Of a stretch of 64,000 bases of DNA, positions 1 to 8,125 are shown in pieces. The stretch is from Lachnospiraceae bacterium (GTDB lineage Bacteria > Bacillota > Clostridia > Lachnospirales > Lachnospiraceae). Within the stretch, counting starts at the first letter, position 1; every line of letters begins with the position of its first letter. Made by a program: the position numbers and the translations under genes. The stretch covers positions 1 through 64,000 of the forward strand of contig SVDN01000010.1 of NCBI GenBank assembly GCA_015057825.1, in the 5' to 3' direction. The notes under the pieces were generated by a model. It searched no databases, was not told the DNA's origin, and saw only the letters and a program-made list of their open reading frames with translations.

Positions 1-26
1 TGAAAAAACAGAAAAAAATAATCGAA

Positions 27-69
27 AAAAGCCCTCTCGGGATAAAAAATCCAAAAAGGGCTTTTGTCT
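27..69 (+). terminator. Rho-independent terminator of an upstream gene
   Basis: The 9-bp arms AAAAGCCCT (27-35) and AGGGCTTTT (57-65) pair around a 21-nt loop and run into a short T-rich tail. It probably ends a transcript that began before the window. Confidence 0.6.
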
Positions 70-78
70 TCGGTCTGT

Positions 79-107
79 AGAGCTATCAACCTGAGGTTGA
101 TAGCTCT
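79..107. repeat. Perfect 13-bp inverted repeat
   Basis: AGAGCTATCAACC at 79-91 is followed by TGA and its exact complement at 95-107. The tail (TCACTTTTAATTT) is only moderately T-rich. It could be a second terminator on either strand or an RNA hairpin. Confidence 0.5.
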
Positions 108-175
108 TCACTTTTAATTTATTCATTATTCCTCCCGTTAATACTATAATTTATTTACTGTATTTATTATCAAAT

Positions 176-203
176 TGACAAATAATGACTATATTGTTTG
201 TCA
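176..203. promoter_or_regulatory. Operator-like palindrome upstream of the binding lipoprotein gene
   Basis: TGACAAATAAT (176-186) and ATTGTTTGTCA (193-203) form an 11-bp inverted repeat with one G-T mismatch around a 6-bp centre. It lies about 60 bp before the start at 264, just downstream of a TATAAT at 145-150. The position fits a repressor site or a leader hairpin. No regulator is identified. Confidence 0.4.
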
Positions 204-263
204 TTGCTTTTAAGCGAGTCTTGTGGTGAGCTTGCTTAAAATATTTGTTGATAGGAGGACGAA

Positions 264-1451
264 ATGAAAGGAAAATTTTTAAAAAAGACTTTGACGCTTG
301 TTTTTGCCGGAGCAATGCTTCTTGCGACACTTGCGGGATGCGGTGGCGAAAAAAGCGAGTCGGGTGCACAGGCTGAAAGCAAGGGAACAATTATGTGGCT
401 TTCAAACCTTACATCCGGAATTAACTACGAAACAAACAAAAACTGGGCCGAAGCAATTTGCAAAGAGTTGGGATACGAACTCAAAATTGTTTACGGAGAT
501 ATGTTTAACGATCCGGACGGTAACCTTCAGGCAGTTAAAAACGGCATGACAAATGATGTTGTCGGTATTATTTCAAGCCAAGACGGCGGTATCGGAGCAA
601 TCATGAAAGAATATCCGGATCTTTATGTAGCGGGCTTTGGCACGGATATGAATTCGGTATACAGTGATAATCCGCAGTTTGCCGTAAATGCAGACGTTTT
701 GAACAACGATAAATGGTTGGGCACGATTGCCGACGGACATATAAACGGAAAAGATCTTGCCAAAGAAGATTTCGATTATGTTAAAGCTCAGGGTTGGACA
801 AAAATCGGAGTTATAACATTCCCGGGATATGCTTATCCAAACCTTGAAGAGGCATCAAACGAAATTCAGTCTCTTTGCGCCGAGGCAGGCATTGAAATTG
901 TAGGCGGTGTAACAACATTGCAGTTCCAGCCTTTGGAAGAAAGCTATTTTCAGGAAGCCGGTCGCGATAAACTTGACGGCATAGTTGCACTTTGTGCAGG
1001 TACACAATTTGTTTATCCTACAATGCAGCAGGCTGTTGCCGACGGACTTTGCTCGGCTGATACAAAACTCGTAACAGGTGGTTTTGATGACGACCAGTCC
1101 ATTATCAGCGATATCGGTGGAGATGGAACAATCCAATACATTAGCTTCTCACCTGCCGAAAACATTGCATATGCTTTAATTCTTTTGGATAATGCAATTA
1201 ACGATTGTCAGTATCCGGACTTTAAGCCTGAGCGCTTTGAATCTGTAGCATATGTAATCGACAGCAAAGAAGATATTGATAACGTAATGACAAAATCCAT
1301 GGCAGGAACAGCGGATGTTTCACTTTCGCAGATGTCACTTGATGATGTTAAAAACTTGTGCGTAAGATTCAATCCGGATGCCACACATGCAGATCTTATG
1401 AGCTTCTTCTTGTCGGATCAGCTTACTACAGATGCGTTGAAATCAAGATAA
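264..1451 (+). CDS. Substrate-binding lipoprotein, sugar/BMP-type periplasmic binding fold
   Basis: A 395-residue exported lipoprotein. The N-terminus has a Lys-rich start, a hydrophobic stretch and a lipobox LATLAGC, so Cys26 should be lipidated and the protein anchored outside the membrane. The rest reads as a type I periplasmic-binding fold: an N-terminal lobe with GTIMWLSNLTSG, a middle KIGVITFPGYAYPN segment and a D-G-IVALCAGTQF segment typical of hinge-linked lobes. Such proteins deliver a ligand to an ABC importer or a signalling receptor. No permease or ATPase gene of the matching class adjoins it, so it may be an orphan receptor or share a distant transporter. The start is supported by AGGAGG-like TAGGAGGACGAA just upstream. 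The ligand cannot be read from the sequence. Confidence 0.75.
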   Translation: MKGKFLKKTLTLVFAGAMLLATLAGCGGEKSESGAQAESKGTIMWLSNLTSGINYETNKNWAEAICKELGYELKIVYGDMFNDPDGNLQAVKNGMTNDVVGIISSQDGGIGAIMKEYPDLYVAGFGTDMNSVYSDNPQFAVNADVLNNDKWLGTIADGHINGKDLAKEDFDYVKAQGWTKIGVITFPGYAYPNLEEASNEIQSLCAEAGIEIVGGVTTLQFQPLEESYFQEAGRDKLDGIVALCAGTQFVYPTMQQAVADGLCSADTKLVTGGFDDDQSIISDIGGDGTIQYISFSPAENIAYALILLDNAINDCQYPDFKPERFESVAYVIDSKEDIDNVMTKSMAGTADVSLSQMSLDDVKNLCVRFNPDATHADLMSFFLSDQLTTDALKSR

Positions 1452-1545
1452 AAGACTAAACCATAACAAGTTTGAGTTTGATTATTGACCTTAAAGATTA
1501 TATTTGAAATAATTAAATAAAAAACGTGTTATATGGAGCGATAGT

Positions 1546-2412
1546 ATGAGTAATTTTTACAGAACAATTAAACTTGAAGATGATATTTACAGGATTACAA
1601 GTGCCGAAAACGTATTTATCGAACTTATTGTAGGCAAGGATAAAGCAATGCTTATAGATACGGGATACGGTTTTGGCGATATTAAAAAAACGGTTAGGGA
1701 GATAACCGATAAGCCTCTCATAATTTTCAACACGCATGGTCATTTGGACCATGTGTGTGGAAATTTCAGATTTGAAGAGCCGGCATTTATTTCAAAAGAA
1801 GATATGCCTTTGGCCTTGGAACATACAAGCAAAGAGCAAAGAACTTCCGCCGCTGAAGATGCCAAAGAAGTAATAGATTACGGAACGGGAAGAAAAATAA
1901 GCGGTTTACCCGATGACTTTAATCGGGAAGAATATATAAATGCCCCGGCGGGAGACTATATTGAAACTAAAGATGGTGAAATTTTCGACATCGGCGGTTA
2001 CACTTTTGAAGTTGTAGCCACGCCGGGTCATACAAAAGGAAGCTTATCCCTCCTTTTAAAGGAAAAAAACTGGTTATACGTTGGAGACGCAGCAAACGGT
2101 TTTCTCTGGCTTTTTATGCCGGATGCCACAGACCGCCAAACATACGTCTCAACATTAGATAAACTAATTAAACTAAACCCTATAAAAATATGGGGCGGTC
2201 ATGCGCCGTTTCCGATGGATAACACACATTTGGAAAGGTTTAGGAAAACTGCATTGGAAGCTGACTTCGATAAGGGAATCCCTTTCCAAATGCCTTTTAG
2301 CAATTTCCGTTTAACAGAAGAGCCGAGAATCTGTTTAATGGAAGGCTGTACCATGAACCAGCTTGGACAGCCGGATTTTGCTGCGATAGTTTTGGCAAAG
2401 TCAAAACTATAG
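1546..2412 (+). CDS. Metallo-beta-lactamase-fold hydrolase
   Basis: A 288-residue cytoplasmic protein with the metal-binding signature of the MBL superfamily: NTHGHLDHVCGN around residues 65-76 (HxHxDH), ATPGHTKGSLSLLL near 163-176 supplying the next His, VGDAANG supplying the bridging Asp, and WGGHAPF near 221 supplying the last His. Members hydrolyse thioesters, lactones, phosphoesters or glutathione adducts; the substrate is not predictable here. It follows the binding lipoprotein by 94 bp in the same direction and is closed by a strong terminator, so both may be on one transcript. Confidence 0.85.
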   Translation: MSNFYRTIKLEDDIYRITSAENVFIELIVGKDKAMLIDTGYGFGDIKKTVREITDKPLIIFNTHGHLDHVCGNFRFEEPAFISKEDMPLALEHTSKEQRTSAAEDAKEVIDYGTGRKISGLPDDFNREEYINAPAGDYIETKDGEIFDIGGYTFEVVATPGHTKGSLSLLLKEKNWLYVGDAANGFLWLFMPDATDRQTYVSTLDKLIKLNPIKIWGGHAPFPMDNTHLERFRKTALEADFDKGIPFQMPFSNFRLTEEPRICLMEGCTMNQLGQPDFAAIVLAKSKL

Positions 2413-2436
2413 CTCTTTATATTTTTTGCCTTTTAA

Positions 2437-2480
2437 ACACAAAAGGAGCTGTCAAAAGACAGCTCCTTTTGTGTTGCGTT
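2437..2480 (+). terminator. Strong Rho-independent terminator
   Basis: A perfect 17-bp stem (2437-2453 with 2458-2474, loop AAAA) containing GGAGCTGTC/GACAGCTCC. The tail contains TTTTGTGTTGCGTTT. It separates the hydrolase gene from the liv operon. Confidence 0.85.
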
Positions 2481-2672
2481 TATTCCTATAAGGAATAATT
2501 ACAATTATGTTACAAAGTTCTGATTGTTAAAAATCACCTAAATAACAAAATTATGTTAACTGAATAATATGCAATCTGTATGGTGAAATCCCTTATTTTT
2601 CAATGTTTCCGGCTAAGTACAATTTATTATTTCCATAAGGGAATAAAAATTTACGTAAATGTTTCAATTAAG

Positions 2673-2687
2673 AATTTTGAGATAATT
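2673..2687. promoter_or_regulatory. Possible CodY-box-like site
   Basis: AATTTTGAGATAATT matches 13 of 15 positions of the CodY consensus AATTTTCNGAAAATT. It lies about 60 bp upstream of the livK -35 box. CodY control of branched-chain amino-acid uptake is well established in Firmicutes, but this AT-rich spacer could give such a match by chance. Confidence 0.3.
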
Positions 2688-2745
2688 TCAGAGCCTTTTT
2701 TGTGACTTGTTAACAAAATTGTAAGATTTGAAAGGGGCAGTTTTG

Positions 2746-2774
2746 TTGACATTTCATAATAATCAGCGTAAAAT
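2746..2774 (+). promoter_or_regulatory. livK promoter (sigma-A type)
   Basis: TTGACA (2746-2751), 17-bp spacer, TAAAAT (2769-2774). It places transcription near 2781, so the livK start at 2860 is the usable one. The leader carries a small AGCGAA/TTCGCT hairpin. Confidence 0.8.
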
Positions 2775-2859
2775 TTGGATTGTACTTGAGAGCGAAATTA
2801 AGAAGGTTCGCTTGGGGGTATGGAAAAATATATTTTGGTCTTTGAAAGGAGAAAAAAGG

Positions 2860-4140
2860 ATGAAGAAAAGAAGTCTTTTGGCTTTCGGAATCGTAGCGGC
2901 ACTCGGCGCAAGCATGCTTGCAGGCTGCGAGAACGGTGGCTCAGGCGGTTCATCAGGCGACGTAATCAAAATTGGTTACGTAAACCCAACAACCGGTGCC
3001 CTTGCAGGTAACGGTGAAGGTGTTGACTGGTTGGTTAACGAAATCGAAACATACGTTAACGACAAACTCGGCGGTATCGAAGTTGACGGTGCAGCTAAAA
3101 ACATTGACGTAATTGTTTACGATTCACAGTCAGATTCAAACACATGTACAGAAATGGCTCAGAAGTTAGTTGAAGAGGACAACGTAGATATGCTCGTTGC
3201 TATTCAGACTCCTGAAACAGTTATTCCTGTAGCAGCAGTTGCAGAACGTTTTGGTGTTCCTTGTGTAGCTATTCAGGCTCCTGTTAACGCAGTAGCAGGT
3301 TCAGCTGACAAATTCGAATGGACATTCCACGCATTCTGGACAATCGAAAAGGTTTACGAACAGTATAAAGCTCTTTGGACAGCAGCAGGATATGCTCCTG
3401 GTTCAGGTGCTAAAGTAGGTATCGCTTTTGCTAACGACGCAGATGGTACAGCTTGGTACAACGTATTCAAAGAGAAAGTTGCAGAAGATGGTTATGTACT
3501 TGTTGATCCGGGTCAGTATCCATCAGGTACAACAGACTTTTCAAGCTATGTAAGCAAATATGCTTCAGAGCAGATTGATATCCTTGCAGGTACAAACATC
3601 CCACCTGATTTCTTAAATCTTTTGAAAGATGTTAAGGCTACAGGTATTAAACTCGGATGTATCACAATGGGTAAATGTTGCTTGCTTGAAGGTGACGTTG
3701 CAGCTTTGGGTGATGATGCCGAAGGTATCATGACAGAAGTATGGTGGGCTCCTACAAACACATTCGTATCTGCACTTACAGGTGTATCTTGCGAAGATCT
3801 TGGTGCTAAATACTTAACAGATAACGGACGTACAATGCCACAGCCTGCAGGTTATGGTTATGCAGCTCTTGAACTTGCAGTTCAGGCATTCCAGGCAGCC
3901 GGAACAACAGATAAAGAAGCAGTTCGTGATGCTCTTGCAAAAATCGATACAGAGACAATCGTTGGACCAATCAAATATGACCAGACAATGGGTGGTTTAA
4001 CATACTCTGACACATGTATCGGTGGTGGACAGTGGCAGATGGTTGACGGTAAACTTTCACTCGTAGTTATCGACAACTCTGTATACGATGTAGTTCCTAC
4101 AACAGGTACATATGTAGCAGGTAACGCTACAAACAGATAA
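2860..4140 (+). CDS. livK: ABC transporter substrate-binding lipoprotein, branched-chain amino-acid (LivK/UrtA) type
   Basis: A 426-residue extracytoplasmic lipoprotein. The ATG at 2860 follows GAAAGGAGAAAAAAGG and begins MKKRSLLAFG, with lipobox ASMLAGC; an upstream in-frame ATG at 2728 precedes the promoter and was rejected. The mature part starts IKIGYVNPTTGALAGNG, the usual opening of the Peripla_BP_6 fold, and continues with DSQSDSNTCTEMAQKL and a late VGPIKYD segment seen in LivK proteins. It captures a branched-chain amino acid, urea, amide or related ligand for LivHMGF encoded just downstream. Codon use is strongly biased (GGT, AAC, CAG, ACA), suggesting high expression. The ligand is uncertain. 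Confidence 0.85.
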   Translation: MKKRSLLAFGIVAALGASMLAGCENGGSGGSSGDVIKIGYVNPTTGALAGNGEGVDWLVNEIETYVNDKLGGIEVDGAAKNIDVIVYDSQSDSNTCTEMAQKLVEEDNVDMLVAIQTPETVIPVAAVAERFGVPCVAIQAPVNAVAGSADKFEWTFHAFWTIEKVYEQYKALWTAAGYAPGSGAKVGIAFANDADGTAWYNVFKEKVAEDGYVLVDPGQYPSGTTDFSSYVSKYASEQIDILAGTNIPPDFLNLLKDVKATGIKLGCITMGKCCLLEGDVAALGDDAEGIMTEVWWAPTNTFVSALTGVSCEDLGAKYLTDNGRTMPQPAGYGYAALELAVQAFQAAGTTDKEAVRDALAKIDTETIVGPIKYDQTMGGLTYSDTCIGGGQWQMVDGKLSLVVIDNSVYDVVPTTGTYVAGNATNR

Positions 4141-4179
4141 TCTTTAACCAAATAAGATTAAATTTTTAAGAAAATTATC

Positions 4180-4218
4180 AAAAGAGGTGGAGGAGTTTGA
4201 CCTTCTCCACCTTCTTTT
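4180..4218 (+). terminator. Intercistronic hairpin between livK and livG
   Basis: GGTGGAG (4186-4192) pairs with CTCCACC (4205-4211), extended by AAAAGA/TTCTTTT with one bulge. The short T run suggests partial termination, a common way to make binding protein in excess over the membrane complex. Confidence 0.7.
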
Positions 4219-4271
4219 GAAAATTCGAACCTCAAAATGCCTAATGCGGCGTATAAATAAAAGGAGAAAAC

Positions 4272-5000
4272 ATGGACAACATATTAACATTTAAAAACGT
4301 TAATGCAGGATATGGTAGAGTTCAGATTCTTAACGACTTATCATTTGAGGTAAAGAAGGGTGACGTTTACGGCGTCATCGGCCCAAACGGTTGTGGTAAG
4401 ACAACAATGTTTAATGCTCTAATCGGACTTATTATTCCGACACAGGGAGAGATAACATTTAATGGACAGAACGTTACCAAGATGCCGGCAAATGCCCGCT
4501 GCCAGCTTGGTATTGGTCGTACATATCAGGTACCTCGTCCTTTCGAAGGAATGAGCGTATTTGAAAACGTGCTCGTTGCAGCAGTTCACGGTGCGAAATG
4601 TTCTGAACACGAGGGCCGCGAAGTTGCCTTGGAAGCATTAAAGTTAACATCATTATATGAAAAAAGAGAAATTCGCGCAGGAGAATTAACCCTCCTTGAC
4701 AGAAAGAGAATGGAGATTGCTCGTGCACTCGGCACGAAACCACAGCTTTTACTTCTTGATGAAGTTGCTGCCGGTCTTACAGAAGCCGAAGTGCAGGACG
4801 TTATGAAAATGGTTGCCGACCTTAAGGCAGCTAACTATTCGATTGTTTGGATCGAACACGTTATCCAGACAATGGTTGAGTCAACAGACGTACTTATGTG
4901 TATGGCTGAAGGCCACAATTTACTCGTAGGTGAGCCGAGAGAAGTTATGAACTCCAAGCTCGTAGAAGAAGTATATCTGGGGGTGGAAGAAGATGAGTGA
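4272..5000 (+). CDS. livG: Branched-chain amino-acid ABC transporter ATPase LivG
   Basis: A 242-residue cytoplasmic nucleotide-binding subunit that powers uptake with LivF. Walker A is GPNGCGKTT (about residues 37-45) and Walker B is LLLLDEVAAGL near 156-166, with the following His-switch in WIEHV. The signature loop reads LTLLDRKRMEIARAL instead of LSGGQ, a variant familiar in LivG/UrtD proteins rather than evidence of inactivity. The start has AAAGGAG about 8 bp upstream. The 3' end overlaps livF by 8 bp, implying translational coupling. Confidence 0.9.
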   Translation: MDNILTFKNVNAGYGRVQILNDLSFEVKKGDVYGVIGPNGCGKTTMFNALIGLIIPTQGEITFNGQNVTKMPANARCQLGIGRTYQVPRPFEGMSVFENVLVAAVHGAKCSEHEGREVALEALKLTSLYEKREIRAGELTLLDRKRMEIARALGTKPQLLLLDEVAAGLTEAEVQDVMKMVADLKAANYSIVWIEHVIQTMVESTDVLMCMAEGHNLLVGEPREVMNSKLVEEVYLGVEEDE

Positions 5001-5709
5001 GCCGATGTTAAAGGTTGAAGGTGTTCAGGCTAAATACGGCGATTTCATCGCAGTACATTCCGCAAGCCTGGATGTACCACAAGGAAAAATAGTATCCGTT
5101 ATCGGTGCAAACGGTGCCGGTAAATCAACACTTATGGATACTATTGCAGGTATTCATAAAGCAAGTGCGGGAAAAGTTTACTTCAAAGGTGAAGATATTA
5201 CAAACCTTCCTGCAGAAAAAATCGTTACAAGAGGACTCTCACTTGTGCCTCAGGGTAGCCGTTGCTTTATAAGAATGACAGTAGAAGACAACTTGATTAT
5301 GGGTAGTTTTCCGAAGAATGCCCGTGCGGGAGTAAAAGACACACTTGATATGGTTTATACACTTTTCCCTGTACTTAAGGAAAAGAGAAATGACTTATCG
5401 GGAAGTCTTTCCGGCGGTCAGCGTCAGATGGTAGCTGTAGGTCGTGCTCTTATGACAAAACCTGAGCTTATCTTGTTTGACGAGATTTCTTTGGGACTTG
5501 CTCCTACAATTATAAAAGATATATACGCTACAATCAAAAAAATCAACAAAGATACCGGTCTTACAATCGTACTTGTTGAACAGGATACAAAGCGTGCTAT
5601 TAAAACAGGTGAAATCAGCCACGTTATGCTTAAAGGTAATGTTGTGCTTTCAGGTAACTCTGCAGAGCTCGGCGAAGAAGAAATCAAAAAAGCATACTTT
5701 GGTATTTAA
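4993..5709 (+). CDS. livF: Branched-chain amino-acid ABC transporter ATPase LivF
   Basis: The second ATPase of the importer, 238 residues. Walker A is GANGAGKST, the signature is LSGGQRQMVAVGRAL, and Walker B is ELILFDEISLGLAP, all in the expected order. It pairs with LivG below the LivH/LivM permease. It overlaps livG by 8 bp and is followed 11 bp later by livH, so the genes form one operon. Confidence 0.92.
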   Translation: MSEPMLKVEGVQAKYGDFIAVHSASLDVPQGKIVSVIGANGAGKSTLMDTIAGIHKASAGKVYFKGEDITNLPAEKIVTRGLSLVPQGSRCFIRMTVEDNLIMGSFPKNARAGVKDTLDMVYTLFPVLKEKRNDLSGSLSGGQRQMVAVGRALMTKPELILFDEISLGLAPTIIKDIYATIKKINKDTGLTIVLVEQDTKRAIKTGEISHVMLKGNVVLSGNSAELGEEEIKKAYFGI

Positions 5710-5720
5710 GGAGGTATATT

Positions 5721-6572
5721 ATGCAAATAGTAATCAGTGGTATTTTGCTAGGTGGTATATACGCTCTCTTAGGTGTAGGTATGACTATGATCTTCGGTAT
5801 CGTTAAACTTACCAACTTAGCACATGGTGAATTCGTAATTATTGGTTCTTACCTTTCAACAATCCTTGCAAAAGCAATGGGTGTTTCTCCAATCTGGAGT
5901 TTGATTATCACAGTTCCTTTGCTTTTCGTAGTAGGTATCGTACTTCAGTATGGTCTTATTAACAGGGTTATGCTTAAAGGTTCCGAACCTGCACTTTTGG
6001 TAACATTCGGTTTATCAATTATTTTACAGGATGCTATGCTTCTTCTTTTCTCAGCAGATGCACAGCATGCAAACATTTCATTCATCAAGAACATCTTCGG
6101 AAGAGAAAACATCTCACTTCCTGGTGGACTTTATGTTTCAATCCTTGATGTATTGATTTTGATTATCAGTTTGGTTACAATCGGTGTTCTTACAATTTTC
6201 CTTCGTAAGACATACCTTGGTAAATCAATCAGAGCTACTTCGGATGATACACAGGCAGCTTCACTTATGGGTGTAAGTGTTAAGAAAACATATGCAATCG
6301 CAATGGGTATCGCTATGGCTACAGCAGCTATTGCAGGTATGTGCGTTGCAATGCGTTGGACATTCTACCCATCTTCGGGCGGAAGCTACCTTCTTATAGC
6401 ATTCGGTGTCGTTGTTATCGGTGGTATGGGATCTATCCCGGGTACACTTGTTGCAGGTCTTATCTTTGGTATCGCACAGGTTGCGGGTGGTGCTAACTAT
6501 GGTATGTTAATCAGTTACATCATCCTTATCGCAATGCTTGCTATCAGACCTCAGGGCTTGTTCAGTAAGTAG
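5721..6572 (+). CDS. livH: Branched-chain amino-acid ABC transporter permease LivH
   Basis: A 283-residue inner-membrane protein with about eight hydrophobic segments. The start GGIYALLGVGMTMIFGIVKL followed by NLAHGEF is the classical LivH N-terminus, and TQAASLMGVSVKKTYAIAM is the cytoplasmic loop that contacts the ATPases. It forms the translocation pore with LivM. The start follows AAGGAGG. Confidence 0.92.
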   Translation: MQIVISGILLGGIYALLGVGMTMIFGIVKLTNLAHGEFVIIGSYLSTILAKAMGVSPIWSLIITVPLLFVVGIVLQYGLINRVMLKGSEPALLVTFGLSIILQDAMLLLFSADAQHANISFIKNIFGRENISLPGGLYVSILDVLILIISLVTIGVLTIFLRKTYLGKSIRATSDDTQAASLMGVSVKKTYAIAMGIAMATAAIAGMCVAMRWTFYPSSGGSYLLIAFGVVVIGGMGSIPGTLVAGLIFGIAQVAGGANYGMLISYIILIAMLAIRPQGLFSK

Positions 6573-6589
6573 GAAAGGAGGAAAAAACA

Positions 6590-7606
6590 ATGGATAATAA
6601 ACCACGTGGAACTGTCAAAGTATTTGGCGGAACTCCATTAATTATAATTTGTGTTATCGCTATTGCCCTCCTTGCTATTTTGCCGATGACAGGCGTTATA
6701 ACAAGCAACGGACAGCGTTATCTTCTCAAGATTTTCCTTTACTGCGCTCTTGGTATCGCATGGAACTTAATGAGTGGTTACACAGGTATGACATCTTTAG
6801 GTCAGCAGTCATTTATCGGTATCGCAGGTTATGCACTTTGCGTAGTTACCACAACATATCATTTGGGATATGCAATGGGCTTCTTCGTAGGTGCAGTAAT
6901 CGCAGGCGTTATCTCACTTGGTCTTGCTGTTATCCTCTTCAGAATGAGAGGTATGTATTTCGCAATCGCAACATGGGTTGTTGCCGAAGCACTTAAGACA
7001 TGGTTTACAAGTTGGAGTTATGTAAACATGGGTGGTGGTATGTCAGTTACCGTATCACCTTACCCAAGGACAGGTTCAATCTACTACATGGCTCTTGTTC
7101 TTGTAATCGCAGCCTTCATAGTTGTTTACTTCTTACTTAAGAGTAAAATCGGTCTTGGTCTTACAGCCATGAGAGATGATGCCGATGCAGCTTCATCGGT
7201 AGGTGTTAACATATTCAAATCAAAACTTCTTTGCTTTGTAATATGTGCGGTTATTACAGCCGTTGCAGGCGCAATATTCTATCTTAACAAAGGTACTATT
7301 TATCCAAGTGCCGGATTTGATATCGGTTGGACGGTTTCAATCGTATTTATCGTTATCATCGGCGGTATAGGAACAATGTTGGGACCTATCCTTGGTGCGT
7401 TTATCTACGTTATTTTGGAAGAAACATTGTCACATTACCCTGGATGGTCAAACATCATCTTAGGTATAATCGCAATTTTGGTTATCTTATTCCTTCCTGA
7501 CGGTATCATCGGTACCCTTCAGAAGAAACTTAACTTCGAGATATTCTCACAAAGAAGGTTCTCGGAGTCTAAGGCTAAAAAGAAAATTGCGGCTAAAAGC
7601 GAATAG
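6590..7606 (+). CDS. livM: Branched-chain amino-acid ABC transporter permease LivM
   Basis: A 338-residue membrane protein, the LivH partner. GYTGMTSLGQQSFIGIAGYA is the standard LivM motif, and MRDDADAASSVGVNIFKSKL is the EAA-like ATPase-contact loop. The C-terminus is a charged Lys-rich tail (about 25 residues) exposed to the cytoplasm. It is preceded by AGGAAAGGAGG and closes the liv operon before a terminator. Confidence 0.92.
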   Translation: MDNKPRGTVKVFGGTPLIIICVIAIALLAILPMTGVITSNGQRYLLKIFLYCALGIAWNLMSGYTGMTSLGQQSFIGIAGYALCVVTTTYHLGYAMGFFVGAVIAGVISLGLAVILFRMRGMYFAIATWVVAEALKTWFTSWSYVNMGGGMSVTVSPYPRTGSIYYMALVLVIAAFIVVYFLLKSKIGLGLTAMRDDADAASSVGVNIFKSKLLCFVICAVITAVAGAIFYLNKGTIYPSAGFDIGWTVSIVFIVIIGGIGTMLGPILGAFIYVILEETLSHYPGWSNIILGIIAILVILFLPDGIIGTLQKKLNFEIFSQRRFSESKAKKKIAAKSE

Positions 7607-7643
7607 TTTGTAAGAATATATTTTGAAACAAAATATATTTTTC

Positions 7644-7677
7644 AAGGAGCTCCTTTGAATGGGAGCTCCTTTTTTTA
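7644..7677 (+). terminator. Terminator of the liv operon
   Basis: AAGGAGCTCC (7644-7653) and GGAGCTCCTT (7662-7671) form a 10-bp stem with an 8-nt loop, followed by a run of T. Confidence 0.9.
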
Positions 7678-7686
7678 AAATTTTTC

Positions 7687-7715
7687 TTTTACAAGAATGT
7701 ATTGTGTGCTATAAT
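7687..7715 (+). promoter_or_regulatory. Promoter of the STAS gene
   Basis: An extended -10 (TGC before TATAAT at 7710-7715) with a weak TTTTAC -35 at a 17-bp spacing. It directly follows the liv terminator. Confidence 0.55.
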
Positions 7716-7769
7716 CTTATTATATAAGGGAATACCCAATTAAGAGAATAGAATTGAGGAGATAAAGGT

Positions 7770-8066
7770 ATGACAATTAATAAGACATTGGACGGGTCAA
7801 AGCTTTGCGTAAAGGTGGAAGGCAGACTTGATACGACAACAGCACCTGAACTTGAAGGGGAATTAAAAGCTTCTCTTGACGGAATTGACAATTTAGAGCT
7901 TGATTTTTCAAATCTCGAATATCTTTCTTCGGCAGGCTTAAGAGTTCTTCTTGCAACACAGAAAACTATGAACGCACAAGGTAAGATGGTTGTTAAAAAC
8001 GTAAACGACACAATCATGGAAGTGTTTGAAGTAACGGGCTTTGTTGATATTTTAACTATCGAATAA
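7770..8066 (+). CDS. STAS-domain anti-sigma factor antagonist (SpoIIAA/RsbV type)
   Basis: A 98-residue single-domain protein. The pattern VEGRLDTTTAPELEGEL followed by DFSNLEYLSSAGLRVLL is diagnostic of anti-anti-sigma STAS proteins; the Ser in YLSSAG is the residue a cognate kinase phosphorylates. In partner switching, the unphosphorylated form binds the kinase/anti-sigma factor. The next gene encodes a protein holding both a PP2C phosphatase and an RsbW-like ATPase, which are the expected partners. A hairpin separates the two genes. The output target is not encoded here. Confidence 0.9.
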   Translation: MTINKTLDGSKLCVKVEGRLDTTTAPELEGELKASLDGIDNLELDFSNLEYLSSAGLRVLLATQKTMNAQGKMVVKNVNDTIMEVFEVTGFVDILTIE

Positions 8067-8072
8067 TTTTTG

Positions 8073-8106
8073 AATGCGCTCTTTTATTAAAGGGCGCATT
8101 ATGTTT
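8073..8106 (+). terminator. Hairpin after the STAS gene
   Basis: AATGCGCTC (8073-8081) and GGGCGCATT (8092-8100) form a 9-bp stem with one wobble, followed by ATGTTTTTT. Termination is likely partial, as the next gene starts 20 bp on. Confidence 0.55.
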
Positions 8107-8125
8107 TTTACGTGGTGGATGATAA

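Noticed and set aside
2728..2859. Longer livK N-terminus from the ATG at 2728
   Set aside because: That codon lies upstream of the promoter at 2746-2774, and the shorter form begins with a proper lipoprotein signal.
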